64,000 bases of DNA from Strigamia acuminata (GCA_949358305.1 OX442317.1:2604001-2668000), one strand, 5' to 3'; shown: positions 51,558 through 62,536, counted from the stretch's first letter. The notes: generated from the letters alone by a model not told the origin. Made by a program: numbers and translations.

Positions 51558-54500
51558 GTCGACCGGCCCTTCGCGCAAAACGTCTGAAATCCAAACGACG
51601 CGCTTCACCTTTAATTAACTTGAAAGAGGACGATCCTTCACAGGTTAATTCAACAACATCTCCTACTGTTATTACTCTTTCAGAGTATAAACCTGTAAGT
51701 AGTGTTATTTCTTCATCATCTTCCATCATCACCTCAGCTACAAAGGCGTCAGATCTGCAGACTGCCGTTCCTGAAGCTGTAAAGGACGAATTGCCGAAAT
51801 TAACAGATTTGCAACCTGTAATTTCGAAGAAAAACCCGAAAGTGACAATAGTGAGTAAAATTACTAAAACTTTACCAATAATTAAGTCTACTTCCAGTGC
51901 AACAACGACTGAGGCTCCAAAGGAAGTGATCTCTCCTATGAAGGTATCTTTCGTAATGTTAACGCCAGAGGAACTTAAGGAAACTCAAGAACCCATCATT
52001 GAGATAACGCGCGGGGATCGTTTGTGCAAGAAAGCACCTTGCGTAAAGATTTCCTGGGCTAATGTAGCTTGTACTGCGCTTCTAGACTCAGGCGCACAAA
52101 CGTGTGTAATGAGTGAGGACGTGTTCCAACAACTACACGAAAAAATGGGTTTGGACTTTGTGAATCTCCACGAGCGGGTGCAGGTCGCGTCTGGTGACAT
52201 AGTGGATTCCACCAAATCGATGCAGCTCGCTTTGCGCGCCCCAATAGGCATAATAAAATTCATTTGCATGGTTTTACCCGATGCCAAAATGGATATGCTC
52301 CTTGGACGTGATTTCTGCACAGCGGCCGGAATCGACATCGACCATGCGAGACAACAGTGGAGCATGGTGGGCTCAAATGAGATTCGCAAATTCATGACTT
52401 ATGAAGAAGCAAAAAAGTCAGAGTCAATTCTGGTTTTGCCATTTGCGCCGGAAGAAACGCAGGATCCATCCAACCCACCGGCGGCCATTAGTGAGATCGT
52501 TCCGACGAAAATACTAAGGAAACCGGATCCGGTGAGTGAAATTAACTGCCTCCTCCTGGCGCATAGACCCTTGCAACAAGAAATATTCGAGTATCCACAT
52601 GACGATGCGCAGTATCGAGTTAAACAAGTTCGACATCGTGCGCAACGCAAATGGTCGAATATTTGGTCCCCAAAGAGGAAAGAAACTTCTAAAATTTCCT
52701 CCAATTTAAAAAAGACAATTTTACGTAAATTAACTTTGAGTCAGTTCCGACGATTACGACGTTTACGACGAAAAATCAATGTTATTCGTCCAATTGCCAA
52801 ACAACTCGTTGCGCAACGTGCTAAAGACATCAATGCCAAGAAGGAGTCGAAAATCAACATCTTTTCGATTGCGCAACCTGACAATGGTGGGAATAACTCT
52901 AAAATGAACATTAATGACATTAATTTTTTGCAGTACCAACCTAGTGGAGATCCGACCGATTTAGATTGGATTTACCACCAGTTGTGGAACCAATTGACAG
53001 TGCCACAGATAAAACTATTAATCAAAACATTGCAGCCCATTTCGCAAATCTTTCGCGAAGAAATTGGTTTATGTAATAACACCGAGTACGAGGTGAACCT
53101 GAAACCGGATTTTCGTCCAATTCATGTCCCTGTGCGCCCGGTGAACCCTGCGAAAAAGGCGATAATTGATAAATATATCGACAAAAAGCTGCAGCAAGGT
53201 ATTATTCGGCGATCCCAAAGTGATTGCGCTGTTGCTCCAGTCGTCGTACCCAAGAAGACAGGTGAATGGAGAACTGCTATGGATTTTCGCCCCATTAATG
53301 CGCAAACAATTCCGGACGTTTACCCCCTTCCGGACATTGATAACATCTTTGCATATTTGGGAGGTGCGCATTGGTTTTCGATAATCGACGGACGCGAAGC
53401 TTTCCATCAGATCGGCGTGCGCAAAGGTGACGAACGGTATTTAGCTTTTATAACACATCGAGGTTTATTCGAATATGTGCGCATGCCTTTCGGACCTATC
53501 AACGGACCCGCTACCCTCCAACGAGCGATGAATAAGACTCTTGCAAAGTATCTTTACAAATTTGTATTTGTGTATATTGATGACGTGATTATTTTTAGCC
53601 GAACTTTCGAGGAACACGTGCAACATTTGCGCCTCGTTTTAGAGGAATTGTTCAACGCTGGATTCACCATGAACGCCAACAAGACTGAGCTTTGTCAAAA
53701 AAGACTCGAGGTTTTGGGACACATCGTGGAATCTGGCCAGATTACACCAAATCCAAAGAAAGTGGTTGCTATTCAAAATTATCCTGCGCCAACCAATTTG
53801 CGCGAATTACAACGATTTAAGGGCATGGTAGGTTATTACCAATCATTCATTGCAAATTTTTCTAAAATTAGCGAAGTTTTCCGACCATTGCTTAAAAAGG
53901 ACGCAACTTGGATTTGGACAGATGCGCAGCAATTGGCGTTCGAATATCTGAAAGACCAGATTGCGATACCAACACTGAAAAGACGTTTTCCCAGTTGGAA
54001 AAAACCATTTATACTGCAGACCGATGCTAGTTATTCTGGATTAGGTGCTGCTTTAATGCAACTTAACGATGAAGGTGTGAGAATTCCAATCGCATTTGCC
54101 TCTCGCGCATTAAACAGCGCTGAAAAGAACTATAAAGTAACCGAAATCGAATGTTTGGCCGCGGTTTGGGGTGTCAAACGCTTTCGTGCATACCTCGAGA
54201 TGATGCCATTCTACCTCGAGAGCGACCATCAATCTCTTAAGTGGTTATTTCAGCAAAGGGAACCAACTGGACGTTTGGCCCGTTGGGTATTATCGTTGAG
54301 TGATTATAAATTCACATTTTTGCACTGTTCAGGATGCAAAAATAAGGTAGCGGATGCACTGAGTCGAGCTCCTGTCGACCCACCTGAAGTCGACGATGAG
54401 GATGATAGCCCGGAGGTCGACGAGGCGTGCTACCTTGCCTATTTTGATGATTGCAACGAGTGGCCGGCACTCAATATCATCAAGGAATTGCCAAAAGACA

Positions 54501-57160
54501 TTAATTTGCAGTTTCGAAAGTTATTTAAATCTAAATTCAAAAAAGTGCCTCTCATTGCAGCTTCTTTACCGACTAAGAAGAAAAATAAGAAAAAATCTCT
54601 TATTCCTCGACCTACTGGTAAAGAGAAAGTGACTGGAAATGCGCCGACTTCAGGTGCGCAAATTCCATCTTCTACTGGCGTAGCTACTCCTCCAACGAGG
54701 GCACCGCCGGTTACAATCCCTCCGGTTGCATCAGTTCCAGTTGCGCAACCAACCTCACAAGTAAAAACTCCTAATTCATCACCAGTTCGTGTTTCAGTGC
54801 CTTTACGAACCCGCCGACAGCGCTCTTTAATTCCAATTCTGATAAAGAAACGAGGAAGACCACGTAAAATTGATATTGTACCAATTTTATCTCCTCATGC
54901 TAAACGAGCAATAGCCACACGAACTCGGGCTAGATTAAAGGATCCATCTTTGATTCCTAAATCACCACCATGGCTACCACCCAGGTATGCGGGAACTATT
55001 AAAAAGTGGACATTTCCAAAGTTATTGAAATCACAGCAAGTAGGAAAGTTGAAGGCAGTGCGACGTAAATCCGCTATTCCTTCCCATGTGGTGAAACCCA
55101 AATCTAAATCAGTTTTAATTCCACCACCCTTACCTATTCCTACCCCTCCTGCAACTCCAATATCCACTCCTATTCCTAGTTCCATTCCTCCTTCGGCAAT
55201 TATTCCAACCAGAATTCCTGCGCCAATAAATCCGTCTAGTTTTAGAAAAAAGACTGCTTCGGCACCATCACAATTGCCGACACCTGGAACTTTGGTGGAT
55301 AAAATACGACGAAATTTCCGTCGAATCACTGGAGTCCCCGCACCAATAATTCAACCTGATAGCCACCGAAGGCCTACTACTAAACCTTCTCCTGAAATTC
55401 CAAATTTACCAACTCCTTCCCCAACTCCTTCAATTCCTATCACTGATTTTCCTATTATTTCTCCGCGTCAACATTCTGAACCAGTGATGTATGACGATGC
55501 GGCGGGACCATCAGGACAGCAGAGGCCAGAGGGATATACTTCGGACCCGGATTCTGACTCTACATCATCTGAAGACAGTTTTGGACCCATTCGTGACATG
55601 TCGCCACCAACGAGGAATTATTATGCGCCCCCAACATCAGCGCGAAGAACTCCATCGAGATTGCGTCCGCGACGGGAAAGGACAGTAATTGAAGATTCGA
55701 GGACTGAAGCAGAGAAGCAAGCCGAATTGGAGCACGATCCACCAATCGAACATCCTCCGTTCGAGCTGTTGCCTACTGCTGCTGAAATCATTGCGGCGCA
55801 AAGACAGGATCCCTGGTCGCGTGAGTTGATATTTTATTTAACTGCCCAAATGTTACCACTTGATCCAGATGAGGCTGCCAAAATTGTGGCTGACGCGCAA
55901 GATTTCGGCATGTATAAAGAGATGTTATGTCGCTTCCCTCCTGTCCATATTAATGAAATTAGAAAGAGGCGCCAAATATATCTCCCATTTGAACTCAGAG
56001 AAAGATATTTCCGCGCAATGCACTATCCTCCCGTAGTTGGACATATGGGGCAAGAACGAACACTCCATCGCATTAAATCGCGCGTATTTTGGCCAAAAAT
56101 GCGCGAAGATATTCGAACATGGATACAGGTTTGCGAAGCGTGTCAAAGAGCTAAACCCCTTAACAGGCTCCCATATGGAAAAATGATAATGTCCAGATCG
56201 CGCCATCTTTTCTCCGCTATCTACATCGACTATTACGGCAAGAAACCTCGATCCACAGAGGGACATTGCTATGCCTTTGTGATGGTCGACTCTGCTAGCC
56301 GATGGTTAGACGTACGTCTAACCGAAAACTCAAATATAGCCACTACGGTGAAACAAATTCAGAAATTCTGCAAAAGATGGGGTTTTCCCAAAATAATTAT
56401 CAGCGATAATGCGCCTGCTTTTCGCTCACCAGAATTTCGTAGCCAAATCCAGCAACTTGGCGCAATAAATAGATATACCGCCGCATACCACCCGCAAGGT
56501 AATATTGCGGAAAGGCTTAACCAATCATTAAAGAACTGTATATTAGCATATATTGATGATGACCATACTAGATGGGACGTCAACATTGGCTATTTCGTGC
56601 TCGCGATTAATTCAGCGTATCAAATTTCTTTAAAGTATTCACCCTTTAAAATGGTAACAGGCCAGGAAGCTCGATTTCCGGGCGACCTGGATAGCGACAC
56701 GGATGACGGAGAACCGTTGCCGCCCGTGGAAGCTGAAAACTTGCACGAACATATGCGTAGAATGCGAGAAAGCGCGATTAACAACTTGCGCGAGTCCCAA
56801 ATTCGACACAAAAAATGGTTCGATTTAAAACGGCGCCCCCATGACTTCCGTCCTGGCGACTGGGTAACTTTGCGCAATCGGCAACCTTCATCTGCCGATA
56901 AACAATTCGCAGCAGGTTTACGCCAACGGACTGAAGGTGTATATATTATACATAGATTGGTGGGCCCCAATACAGTAATCCTAATGGATGAAAACGGCCA
57001 AAAAACCCAGCCTTATAATGTCGTGGAATTGCGACATTGGTTTTTTGCCGAGGCCAACTTTTTAACTTTAAAAGACGTTGAAATTATTGATAAACATGTT
57101 GAAATTTTTGCTGTCAACACTTTAGATATTTTTTCTGCCTATTTTCTTTCATTTAAGTAA
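51554..57160 (+). CDS. pol: Pol polyprotein: protease, RT, RNase H, integrase
   Basis: An 1868-residue open frame, -1 relative to gag. Protease active site LDSGAQT at D178. Reverse transcriptase with YIDD at 674-677 and typical flanks (a DFRPINAQT-type segment upstream, LGHIVESGQ downstream). RNase H with TDAS (D824), the conserved Glu and the HQSLKWL and ADALSR motifs. Then a roughly 470-residue linker, Pro/Ser/Lys/Ile-rich, with an AT-hook-like RGRPRK at 1100-1105. Integrase zinc region (HY, GHMG, CEACQ) from about 1490 and core D1559, D1618, E1653; the last spacing is one residue shorter than the usual D-35-E. A GPNTVIL element near the C-terminus fits the integrase C-terminal GPF/Y-type module. 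Length is well above the usual 1000-1300 residues because of the linker. Confidence 0.92.
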   Translation: MSRPALRAKRLKSKRRASPLINLKEDDPSQVNSTTSPTVITLSEYKPVSSVISSSSSIITSATKASDLQTAVPEAVKDELPKLTDLQPVISKKNPKVTIVSKITKTLPIIKSTSSATTTEAPKEVISPMKVSFVMLTPEELKETQEPIIEITRGDRLCKKAPCVKISWANVACTALLDSGAQTCVMSEDVFQQLHEKMGLDFVNLHERVQVASGDIVDSTKSMQLALRAPIGIIKFICMVLPDAKMDMLLGRDFCTAAGIDIDHARQQWSMVGSNEIRKFMTYEEAKKSESILVLPFAPEETQDPSNPPAAISEIVPTKILRKPDPVSEINCLLLAHRPLQQEIFEYPHDDAQYRVKQVRHRAQRKWSNIWSPKRKETSKISSNLKKTILRKLTLSQFRRLRRLRRKINVIRPIAKQLVAQRAKDINAKKESKINIFSIAQPDNGGNNSKMNINDINFLQYQPSGDPTDLDWIYHQLWNQLTVPQIKLLIKTLQPISQIFREEIGLCNNTEYEVNLKPDFRPIHVPVRPVNPAKKAIIDKYIDKKLQQGIIRRSQSDCAVAPVVVPKKTGEWRTAMDFRPINAQTIPDVYPLPDIDNIFAYLGGAHWFSIIDGREAFHQIGVRKGDERYLAFITHRGLFEYVRMPFGPINGPATLQRAMNKTLAKYLYKFVFVYIDDVIIFSRTFEEHVQHLRLVLEELFNAGFTMNANKTELCQKRLEVLGHIVESGQITPNPKKVVAIQNYPAPTNLRELQRFKGMVGYYQSFIANFSKISEVFRPLLKKDATWIWTDAQQLAFEYLKDQIAIPTLKRRFPSWKKPFILQTDASYSGLGAALMQLNDEGVRIPIAFASRALNSAEKNYKVTEIECLAAVWGVKRFRAYLEMMPFYLESDHQSLKWLFQQREPTGRLARWVLSLSDYKFTFLHCSGCKNKVADALSRAPVDPPEVDDEDDSPEVDEACYLAYFDDCNEWPALNIIKELPKDINLQFRKLFKSKFKKVPLIAASLPTKKKNKKKSLIPRPTGKEKVTGNAPTSGAQIPSSTGVATPPTRAPPVTIPPVASVPVAQPTSQVKTPNSSPVRVSVPLRTRRQRSLIPILIKKRGRPRKIDIVPILSPHAKRAIATRTRARLKDPSLIPKSPPWLPPRYAGTIKKWTFPKLLKSQQVGKLKAVRRKSAIPSHVVKPKSKSVLIPPPLPIPTPPATPISTPIPSSIPPSAIIPTRIPAPINPSSFRKKTASAPSQLPTPGTLVDKIRRNFRRITGVPAPIIQPDSHRRPTTKPSPEIPNLPTPSPTPSIPITDFPIISPRQHSEPVMYDDAAGPSGQQRPEGYTSDPDSDSTSSEDSFGPIRDMSPPTRNYYAPPTSARRTPSRLRPRRERTVIEDSRTEAEKQAELEHDPPIEHPPFELLPTAAEIIAAQRQDPWSRELIFYLTAQMLPLDPDEAAKIVADAQDFGMYKEMLCRFPPVHINEIRKRRQIYLPFELRERYFRAMHYPPVVGHMGQERTLHRIKSRVFWPKMREDIRTWIQVCEACQRAKPLNRLPYGKMIMSRSRHLFSAIYIDYYGKKPRSTEGHCYAFVMVDSASRWLDVRLTENSNIATTVKQIQKFCKRWGFPKIIISDNAPAFRSPEFRSQIQQLGAINRYTAAYHPQGNIAERLNQSLKNCILAYIDDDHTRWDVNIGYFVLAINSAYQISLKYSPFKMVTGQEARFPGDLDSDTDDGEPLPPVEAENLHEHMRRMRESAINNLRESQIRHKKWFDLKRRPHDFRPGDWVTLRNRQPSSADKQFAAGLRQRTEGVYIIHRLVGPNTVILMDENGQKTQPYNVVELRHWFFAEANFLTLKDVEIIDKHVEIFAVNTLDIFSAYFLSFK

Positions 57161-57971
57161 TTTTCTTCTATTTTTTAAGCTAAATAAAAAAAAAAGGGAA
57201 AACACAAACGAAACAACAAAAAAAAAAAAAAAAAAAAAAACCAAGTGTAATCCGGTGTAAATCTATCTTTACTACCTATTTTGTTTAAAAACTATTTTTC
57301 CCTTTATTTTAAATTTATTCATCCTAATTTTTATGTTTTATGTTATTTTATGTTTTCTTTATATTTTATATTTAATGTTTTGTGTTATGTATTTTATGTT
57401 CATATTCGGTCACTCGAAAATGGCTAAGTCCATTTCAATCAGGGACTATGTCCGGCACCAGAGTGCGCAATGCCAATTAACCTCTAAACAATAGCACGTG
57501 GCTATTTCCACAATTCATTTAAATTATTCAATCAATATAATTTATGCGCACTTTATTTAAATTAATATTCTGTGTTCTGAATTATTACTTGTTTATCTCA
57601 CCATCCTTATTTAATCACTTTAAAACAAGAGTTTTGAGCGAAGACAACCTTCGCTAACTTCCGAATTCCAACACTGAATGTCGCCCTTCAATTGCAATTA
57701 GTTAGTGTTTAACCTCGAACCCGACTTTATTACATGTGCGAGTTTTCAATCGTTCATCGAAGCTTCTCGAAGCAAAGTTTTATGACTCGTTACATTCCGG
57801 GGAATATTCTTTAGTCTTCGTTGTTTGTTTCGTTCTGTGCGCGTTCGTGTTGTTGCGCGTCGTAATTGTGAGTATCGTTTGTCAAACGTATTATTTGTTC
57901 TGTGTATTTATATAAGCATTACCTCCACCAACTTAGGCGCATTACATTATCCAATACGTATCGAAACCAAC
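57161..57971 (+). other. Spacer between pol and the third reading frame
   Basis: AT-rich with a 20-base A run at about 57220-57240 and TTTTATGTT repeats near 57330-57400. The frame of the third ORF is open back to 57825 but without an ATG. A subgenomic splice acceptor for the downstream frames might lie here; none is obvious. Confidence 0.5.
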
Positions 57972-59600
57972 ATGGCGTGTTGTAATGAAGACTTCCCGGG
58001 AAGGAAATATCCTAAAAACTATCGAACACCGCCTTTACATGCGGCGGGCCCACCGAAGTTCCCACACAACCACCCCGACGATCCACTCGATGCTGGATTC
58101 CCCAATTACGAGATATGTCCGGTATGCTCTGGTTACGGTAAAGAGATTGACCCGCCGAGGCCCGAATGCAAGTGCCGGGCGTGCGATGGTCGAGGGGACT
58201 TACGGCGCAATTTACACATCGTTTGGATGCGCCAGATCTACGGGTGGGTGTTGAGGAGATATGAACAGGACCATGTGATTATCGTGAGTGTTACTTATCC
58301 GCCATTCCGTCCACTAAACGGTAGTCCGGTGTCAATCCAGAGGTTCCGGACGATTCACTTCTGGTATTGGCACCGGGCGCAACGGGTTGCGCACACAAAT
58401 CGCATTACACCACGACAATGGATCTATCCAATGGCGGAAGTGGTACAACTCTTATATATTCAAGTGCCAAATTTACTCCAAGACGAGGTGGAAGGTTTAG
58501 CCCCCATGTTAAGGGAACAACATCTCGTCGACCAGATGCAATCCGCGACAATTCGCTATTTCCACCCATTTCCAGGGGATGCCTCGATGATGAGCGAGCA
58601 GGTGGAATTGGTTGCGGAAACACAAGGCGCCATGGACACCATAGATACGAATGATCAGTCGGTATTGCCCTATTTTACAGGAAATCGTCCTCCATGTTCA
58701 ATTAACCGACGAGAGGATCGTACGGAGAAGCTTGCACAGAAAGTGTTGGGTAAGATCGAGGACACAAAAATGCCTTTGCGCCGTGACGAAACCAGGGACA
58801 CCAATACGACCAGATACCGTCCACAGCCATCCGAGGAAACCCTTGCGCAAGCAACAGTGCAACTGGCCGGTTTATCCATCGATGATAACGGGGATGAGGA
58901 GGACGACGATGATTCCATGTTTACAAGTGTATCTACCCATCTTGATTTAATTCCAGCTACTAAAGACGAGAACTCGGATCCGCCCTGTGATTTGCGCTAT
59001 TATTCCGGCCGTTCCACGTTGGGAAATGTGACTGAGCAAGAAATGGCAAACTTAACTCGTGCACATAATGAAGCAATCGCCCAGTGTCGTTCCAGCACTC
59101 CACCAGTTCGGGACAACGAATCGAGTTTCAGCGTAACCCCGTCCATCTGTGGAGTGGCCCATGAGATTTTTGCAGAAACACCAGCTGCGCAGGTCCAAGA
59201 TGTCCGAAAGTTGGAGCGGAAAATGGCCGATCCACGGTTGTCCAATGTTCCGTCCACGCAGCAACCCTGCGGACCACCACTCAGTGCACGACTTCCTCCA
59301 GCGATGCGGGAACGATTTGCGCAATCACCACAAAACGCGAATTTATCCGCGACATCTTTCAAATCAACTTCTAATAATAATAATCTCAATTCTAACACAG
59401 GTGCCCGACCGAAGCTTTTAGCAAAGAAAAATGTTCTCGTGACAACTGCGAGTGCTACTCCCACCACGTGTCGACGCCTGGACCCATCACCTATGCGCAG
59501 TTACCATCGCGCAATGTTTCTACGACTACAAAGGCCGCTTCCACACCGAGTACGATTTCGGTCTCCTCTAGCCAGACTTCGACGCCGCCCCCTCGAGTAG
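57972..59600 (+). CDS. Retroelement accessory ORF3 with paired CxxCxGxG motifs
   Basis: From ATG 57972 the frame encodes about 542 residues. Near residues 49-78 it has CPVCSGYG and, 14 residues later, CRACDGRG, a DnaJ-type zinc-binding pattern of two CxxCxGxG repeats. The middle part is helical with Trp/Arg-rich stretches (HFWYWHRAQR), then acidic (a short poly-Asp run) and Ser/Thr/Pro-rich. No signal peptide or transmembrane segment follows the ATG, so it does not look like an envelope protein. The last ~130 bases overlap ORF4 in another frame, and the terminal Arg-rich residues look like out-of-frame translation. Function unknown; a nucleic-acid or protein-binding role is a guess. Confidence 0.65.
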   Translation: MACCNEDFPGRKYPKNYRTPPLHAAGPPKFPHNHPDDPLDAGFPNYEICPVCSGYGKEIDPPRPECKCRACDGRGDLRRNLHIVWMRQIYGWVLRRYEQDHVIIVSVTYPPFRPLNGSPVSIQRFRTIHFWYWHRAQRVAHTNRITPRQWIYPMAEVVQLLYIQVPNLLQDEVEGLAPMLREQHLVDQMQSATIRYFHPFPGDASMMSEQVELVAETQGAMDTIDTNDQSVLPYFTGNRPPCSINRREDRTEKLAQKVLGKIEDTKMPLRRDETRDTNTTRYRPQPSEETLAQATVQLAGLSIDDNGDEEDDDDSMFTSVSTHLDLIPATKDENSDPPCDLRYYSGRSTLGNVTEQEMANLTRAHNEAIAQCRSSTPPVRDNESSFSVTPSICGVAHEIFAETPAAQVQDVRKLERKMADPRLSNVPSTQQPCGPPLSARLPPAMRERFAQSPQNANLSATSFKSTSNNNNLNSNTGARPKLLAKKNVLVTTASATPTTCRRLDPSPMRSYHRAMFLRLQRPLPHRVRFRSPLARLRRRPLE

Positions 59601-60682
59601 CTTCTACCGAAGCCAGCGCGACTGTTGCCTCTGGTGGGGCACAGGCTCTTGAAGATATTGCCTCTCATTGCGATCTGGCAGTTGACCGATACGGCGTAAC
59701 AACGAAACCGGTAAACTCTCTGGAACTAATTCCCGATTTATTAGATGAGTTCGAGGTCGAGATTTGTGTAAAGGGGCCAGAGGTGTCTAAGACCCGATTT
59801 CATATGGAACGTAAAGGGTGGATTGCGCTTTTAGAACATATGATGGACAAAGATTTTGAGATACTTCGTGTGGATTTCCGTAACATTCATGGTCAGATGA
59901 AGACTCGTATTCGCGATATGGCTGCTCAGGTATTGAGGCGGATGTCGGAGTGCGATATCTACGATCATGATGGCGTTCTGGAGCAATTGATTTGGATCAT
60001 GCATGAGGAGATCTCGCGCATGATCTATCACATTCGGCGCCGTCGTGACTACGAGCGAATGACCACCGAGCAACGTCAACGGGAGTACGAGCAGAAACAT
60101 GCGGCGGAAAAAGCACGCGTTGCCGAGATCCATCGTGTTGAGGAAGAAAAGAAAGCGATCCAGGAGGCTAAGGAAGCGGAAGAAAAGCGATGCGCTGAGG
60201 AAACTCGTTTAAACGAATTGCGAGAGATGCTTCAAACTTCAGCTCACCATCACGAATTTGCGCCATCCATTCCACCAGGTCCGGGTTTCTCGGGTTGGGA
60301 CGATGCCCCACCCACAATTACTTTGGAACTTTTGCCTAGCTTGATGTCTCCAGCAGCTATTATCTGCAACTTTGCTAACGGTCGAGGTGAGTGCCTTCAA
60401 TTTGGAATGTCGACACAAGCGCAACGACAACTTTTCCGTTCCCTCGCCGTTGCTGATTTGCGCATGCCTTTGGCCGAGGCAAATCCGTTATTAAATCTGT
60501 TGTATCGACGATATGGAGAGTTATTTCTCGACCATTGTCGGAACGAGATTAACCGACGAGGTGCAGTTAACTTTCATGATGCGCAGCGCATAGTGGTGGA
60601 AATTGCGCTCAATATGATTAAATATTTCCGAATTCCTCGTCATCGCGAAATCTTGGAAAAGGATTTCGAACAACAATCCTAA
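59468..60682 (+). CDS. Retroelement accessory ORF4, coiled-coil, no ATG at its start
   Basis: A 404-codon open frame, -1 relative to ORF3. It begins inside ORF3 with Ser/Thr/Pro-rich sequence that continues the composition of ORF3 better than ORF3's own end does; the first in-frame ATG is only at 59804. Domains by eye: Ser/Thr-rich start, a mixed globular part (LLDEFEVEICVKGPEV), a strongly charged coiled coil of about 60 residues (EYEQKHAAEKARVAEIHR), a Pro/Gly linker and a helical C-terminal domain (LLNLLYRRYGELFLDHC). It may be expressed as an extension of ORF3 by frameshift, by splicing, or be separated by a mutation. Not an envelope by appearance. Confidence 0.6.
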   Translation: MSTPGPITYAQLPSRNVSTTTKAASTPSTISVSSSQTSTPPPRVASTEASATVASGGAQALEDIASHCDLAVDRYGVTTKPVNSLELIPDLLDEFEVEICVKGPEVSKTRFHMERKGWIALLEHMMDKDFEILRVDFRNIHGQMKTRIRDMAAQVLRRMSECDIYDHDGVLEQLIWIMHEEISRMIYHIRRRRDYERMTTEQRQREYEQKHAAEKARVAEIHRVEEEKKAIQEAKEAEEKRCAEETRLNELREMLQTSAHHHEFAPSIPPGPGFSGWDDAPPTITLELLPSLMSPAAIICNFANGRGECLQFGMSTQAQRQLFRSLAVADLRMPLAEANPLLNLLYRRYGELFLDHCRNEINRRGAVNFHDAQRIVVEIALNMIKYFRIPRHREILEKDFEQQS

Positions 60683-62536
60683 ACGTGACTTTGTGCGCAA
60701 GTTTTTTGCAAATTGAAGTCAGGAGATCGCATCGGTGGGCGTTTCGTAAAATTCCTCCGCTTCGGCGTTGAGTTGAAGGACTTGATACGAGGATCCTGGT
60801 GATTTGCGAAGACTTTGTGCGCACTTCAACCTACCATTCATCATTATTTTGTGTTTTCATCATATTTTCATCTCTAATTGTGTCCAAAATGCGCCGCCAG
60901 ATCGTGGATCTCTGGTAAATGCCCTAATAAAACATCTCCGCATTTGTGCGTTGAGTTTGGGCCGGCCTGCATTCCAATATCTACATGGTATCCACAAAAC
61001 TTTATCATCTTTAAATCTTCATCATTTTTCCGTTCCGCCATGCGATTCCATTGATGAGGCGCTCCGTAAAACATCTCTCGAGTTGGAGGACTTGATGGAA
61101 CGAGCTTGGGCAGCGGTAATGTGTCGATTTGAAGAACAAATAATTATTATTAGTGTTTCATCATAAATGTTATTATTTTTGCGCAAGTTTTCTATTGTGA
61201 TAATCCTCACTGATAATTTATATTTTATTTAATTATTTTTACGTTTTTAGTGCTTTAGAATCGGACAATTAGATTTTTAGTACTACAATTATATTTTATT
61301 TAAGTGCAATTATGATTTCGATAATTTTCTAGTCATATTATTGAAATATTTATTCTAGTTTAATGATTTTGATATTTTTTTTGTGCTATAATCATTCCAG
61401 AATTATCTTCATTTAATTATGATAATTTCTTCCGAAGCTTAGGAATTTAATTTCGTTTAATTTTTATTTCCATTGTTATTTTTAGCGCAATTATTCTGGA
61501 ATGATTCAAGTCAGTATTCAATGTTTTCATTTATTTAATGAATGTTTTTTCTATGGATATCTAGCATTTAATCAAGATTATTGTGATACTTTTTTGACCC
61601 TTCATTTAATTTTGTGATATTTTCTGATCAACATATTTAATTCCGTGGCAATACGAGTAGTATTGTGCGCGCGGGTATTTGTTATGTTTTATAATATTTT
61701 ATATGTTTCTATTTTCCATTTCATTCATAGAATTAATAACCTAAATTATCCTTGCGCAAAGTTTCGCGCATCCATTTAAAAGTTCCTAATTAATCTGAAA
61801 TCATACTTACCTTATGCAGGTTGCATAATTTTGTACCTTACCTTTATTTTGTATTTGTTTTGCGCAATTACGCGCATCCTACCATAACATAAATACCCAA
61901 TTTGATATTAATAAATCCCAACCTGATTCTTGATAATTCTCATGTGTCGGCTCTTTATTTTTGTTTAATTTAAAATTGTTTATTCGATGATTTTTATACA
62001 GAAAGCAGAAGTTTGTTTATACAAAAAAGTAAAAGTGTTTAAAATTTTTATTTTATAAATTGTTTGGGTAAAGTGTATAGACTCTCGTCCGTCCTAGGTA
62101 TCGTCGGCCCCTTTAGGTTTAGTGTTCGCCCTCCTTGTGTCGTCCCTGTTCGTCTTGTGATTTCGAGTAGAATGATTTAAAATTTACCATTGTGACTTTA
62201 CAAAAATCTTAGTTTAAATTTATTTTCGAAAGCCATGGTGATTTATTAATTCTCTGTCTCTAATAATCTAATTGATTTTTGATATTTAATTTGGTATTGT
62301 TTAACTTTTGTTTATTATTTTGACAAAGTTGTTAAGTTTTTGCACCACGTGCATTATTTTTGACAAAGTTGTTAAGTCTTTGCGCAGACGCGCATCATTC
62401 TTTTTTGTTGTTTAATTTATTTAATTTATTTTTTGAGAATTTGTATAGTTTTTGCGCATAGCGCATTATTATTGTATGACTTTCCTTGTCTCTTATCCTT
62501 TTATTCTCTTCGATAAATCTCGAATAATAAAAGCCT
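60683..62536 (+). other. Long 3' non-coding region of the retroelement
   Basis: Nearly 1.9 kb, very T-rich, with TTGCGCAA/GCGCAT words dotted through it and an imperfect repeat of TTGACAAAGTTGTTAAG near 62320-62375. One frame at 60804-61166 ends with an acidic helix-like DEALRKTSLELEDLMERA but has no ATG at its start; it may be a remnant. No other gene is seen. Confidence 0.55.

Noticed and set aside
57825-59600. Envelope gene after pol
   Set aside because: The hydrophobic stretch near 57890-57925 lies upstream of the first ATG, and no signal peptide, transmembrane anchor or fusion-peptide-like segment follows.
60804-61166. A fifth retroelement gene
   Set aside because: No start codon at its beginning and the first half looks non-coding; only a short acidic helix-like segment is suggestive.
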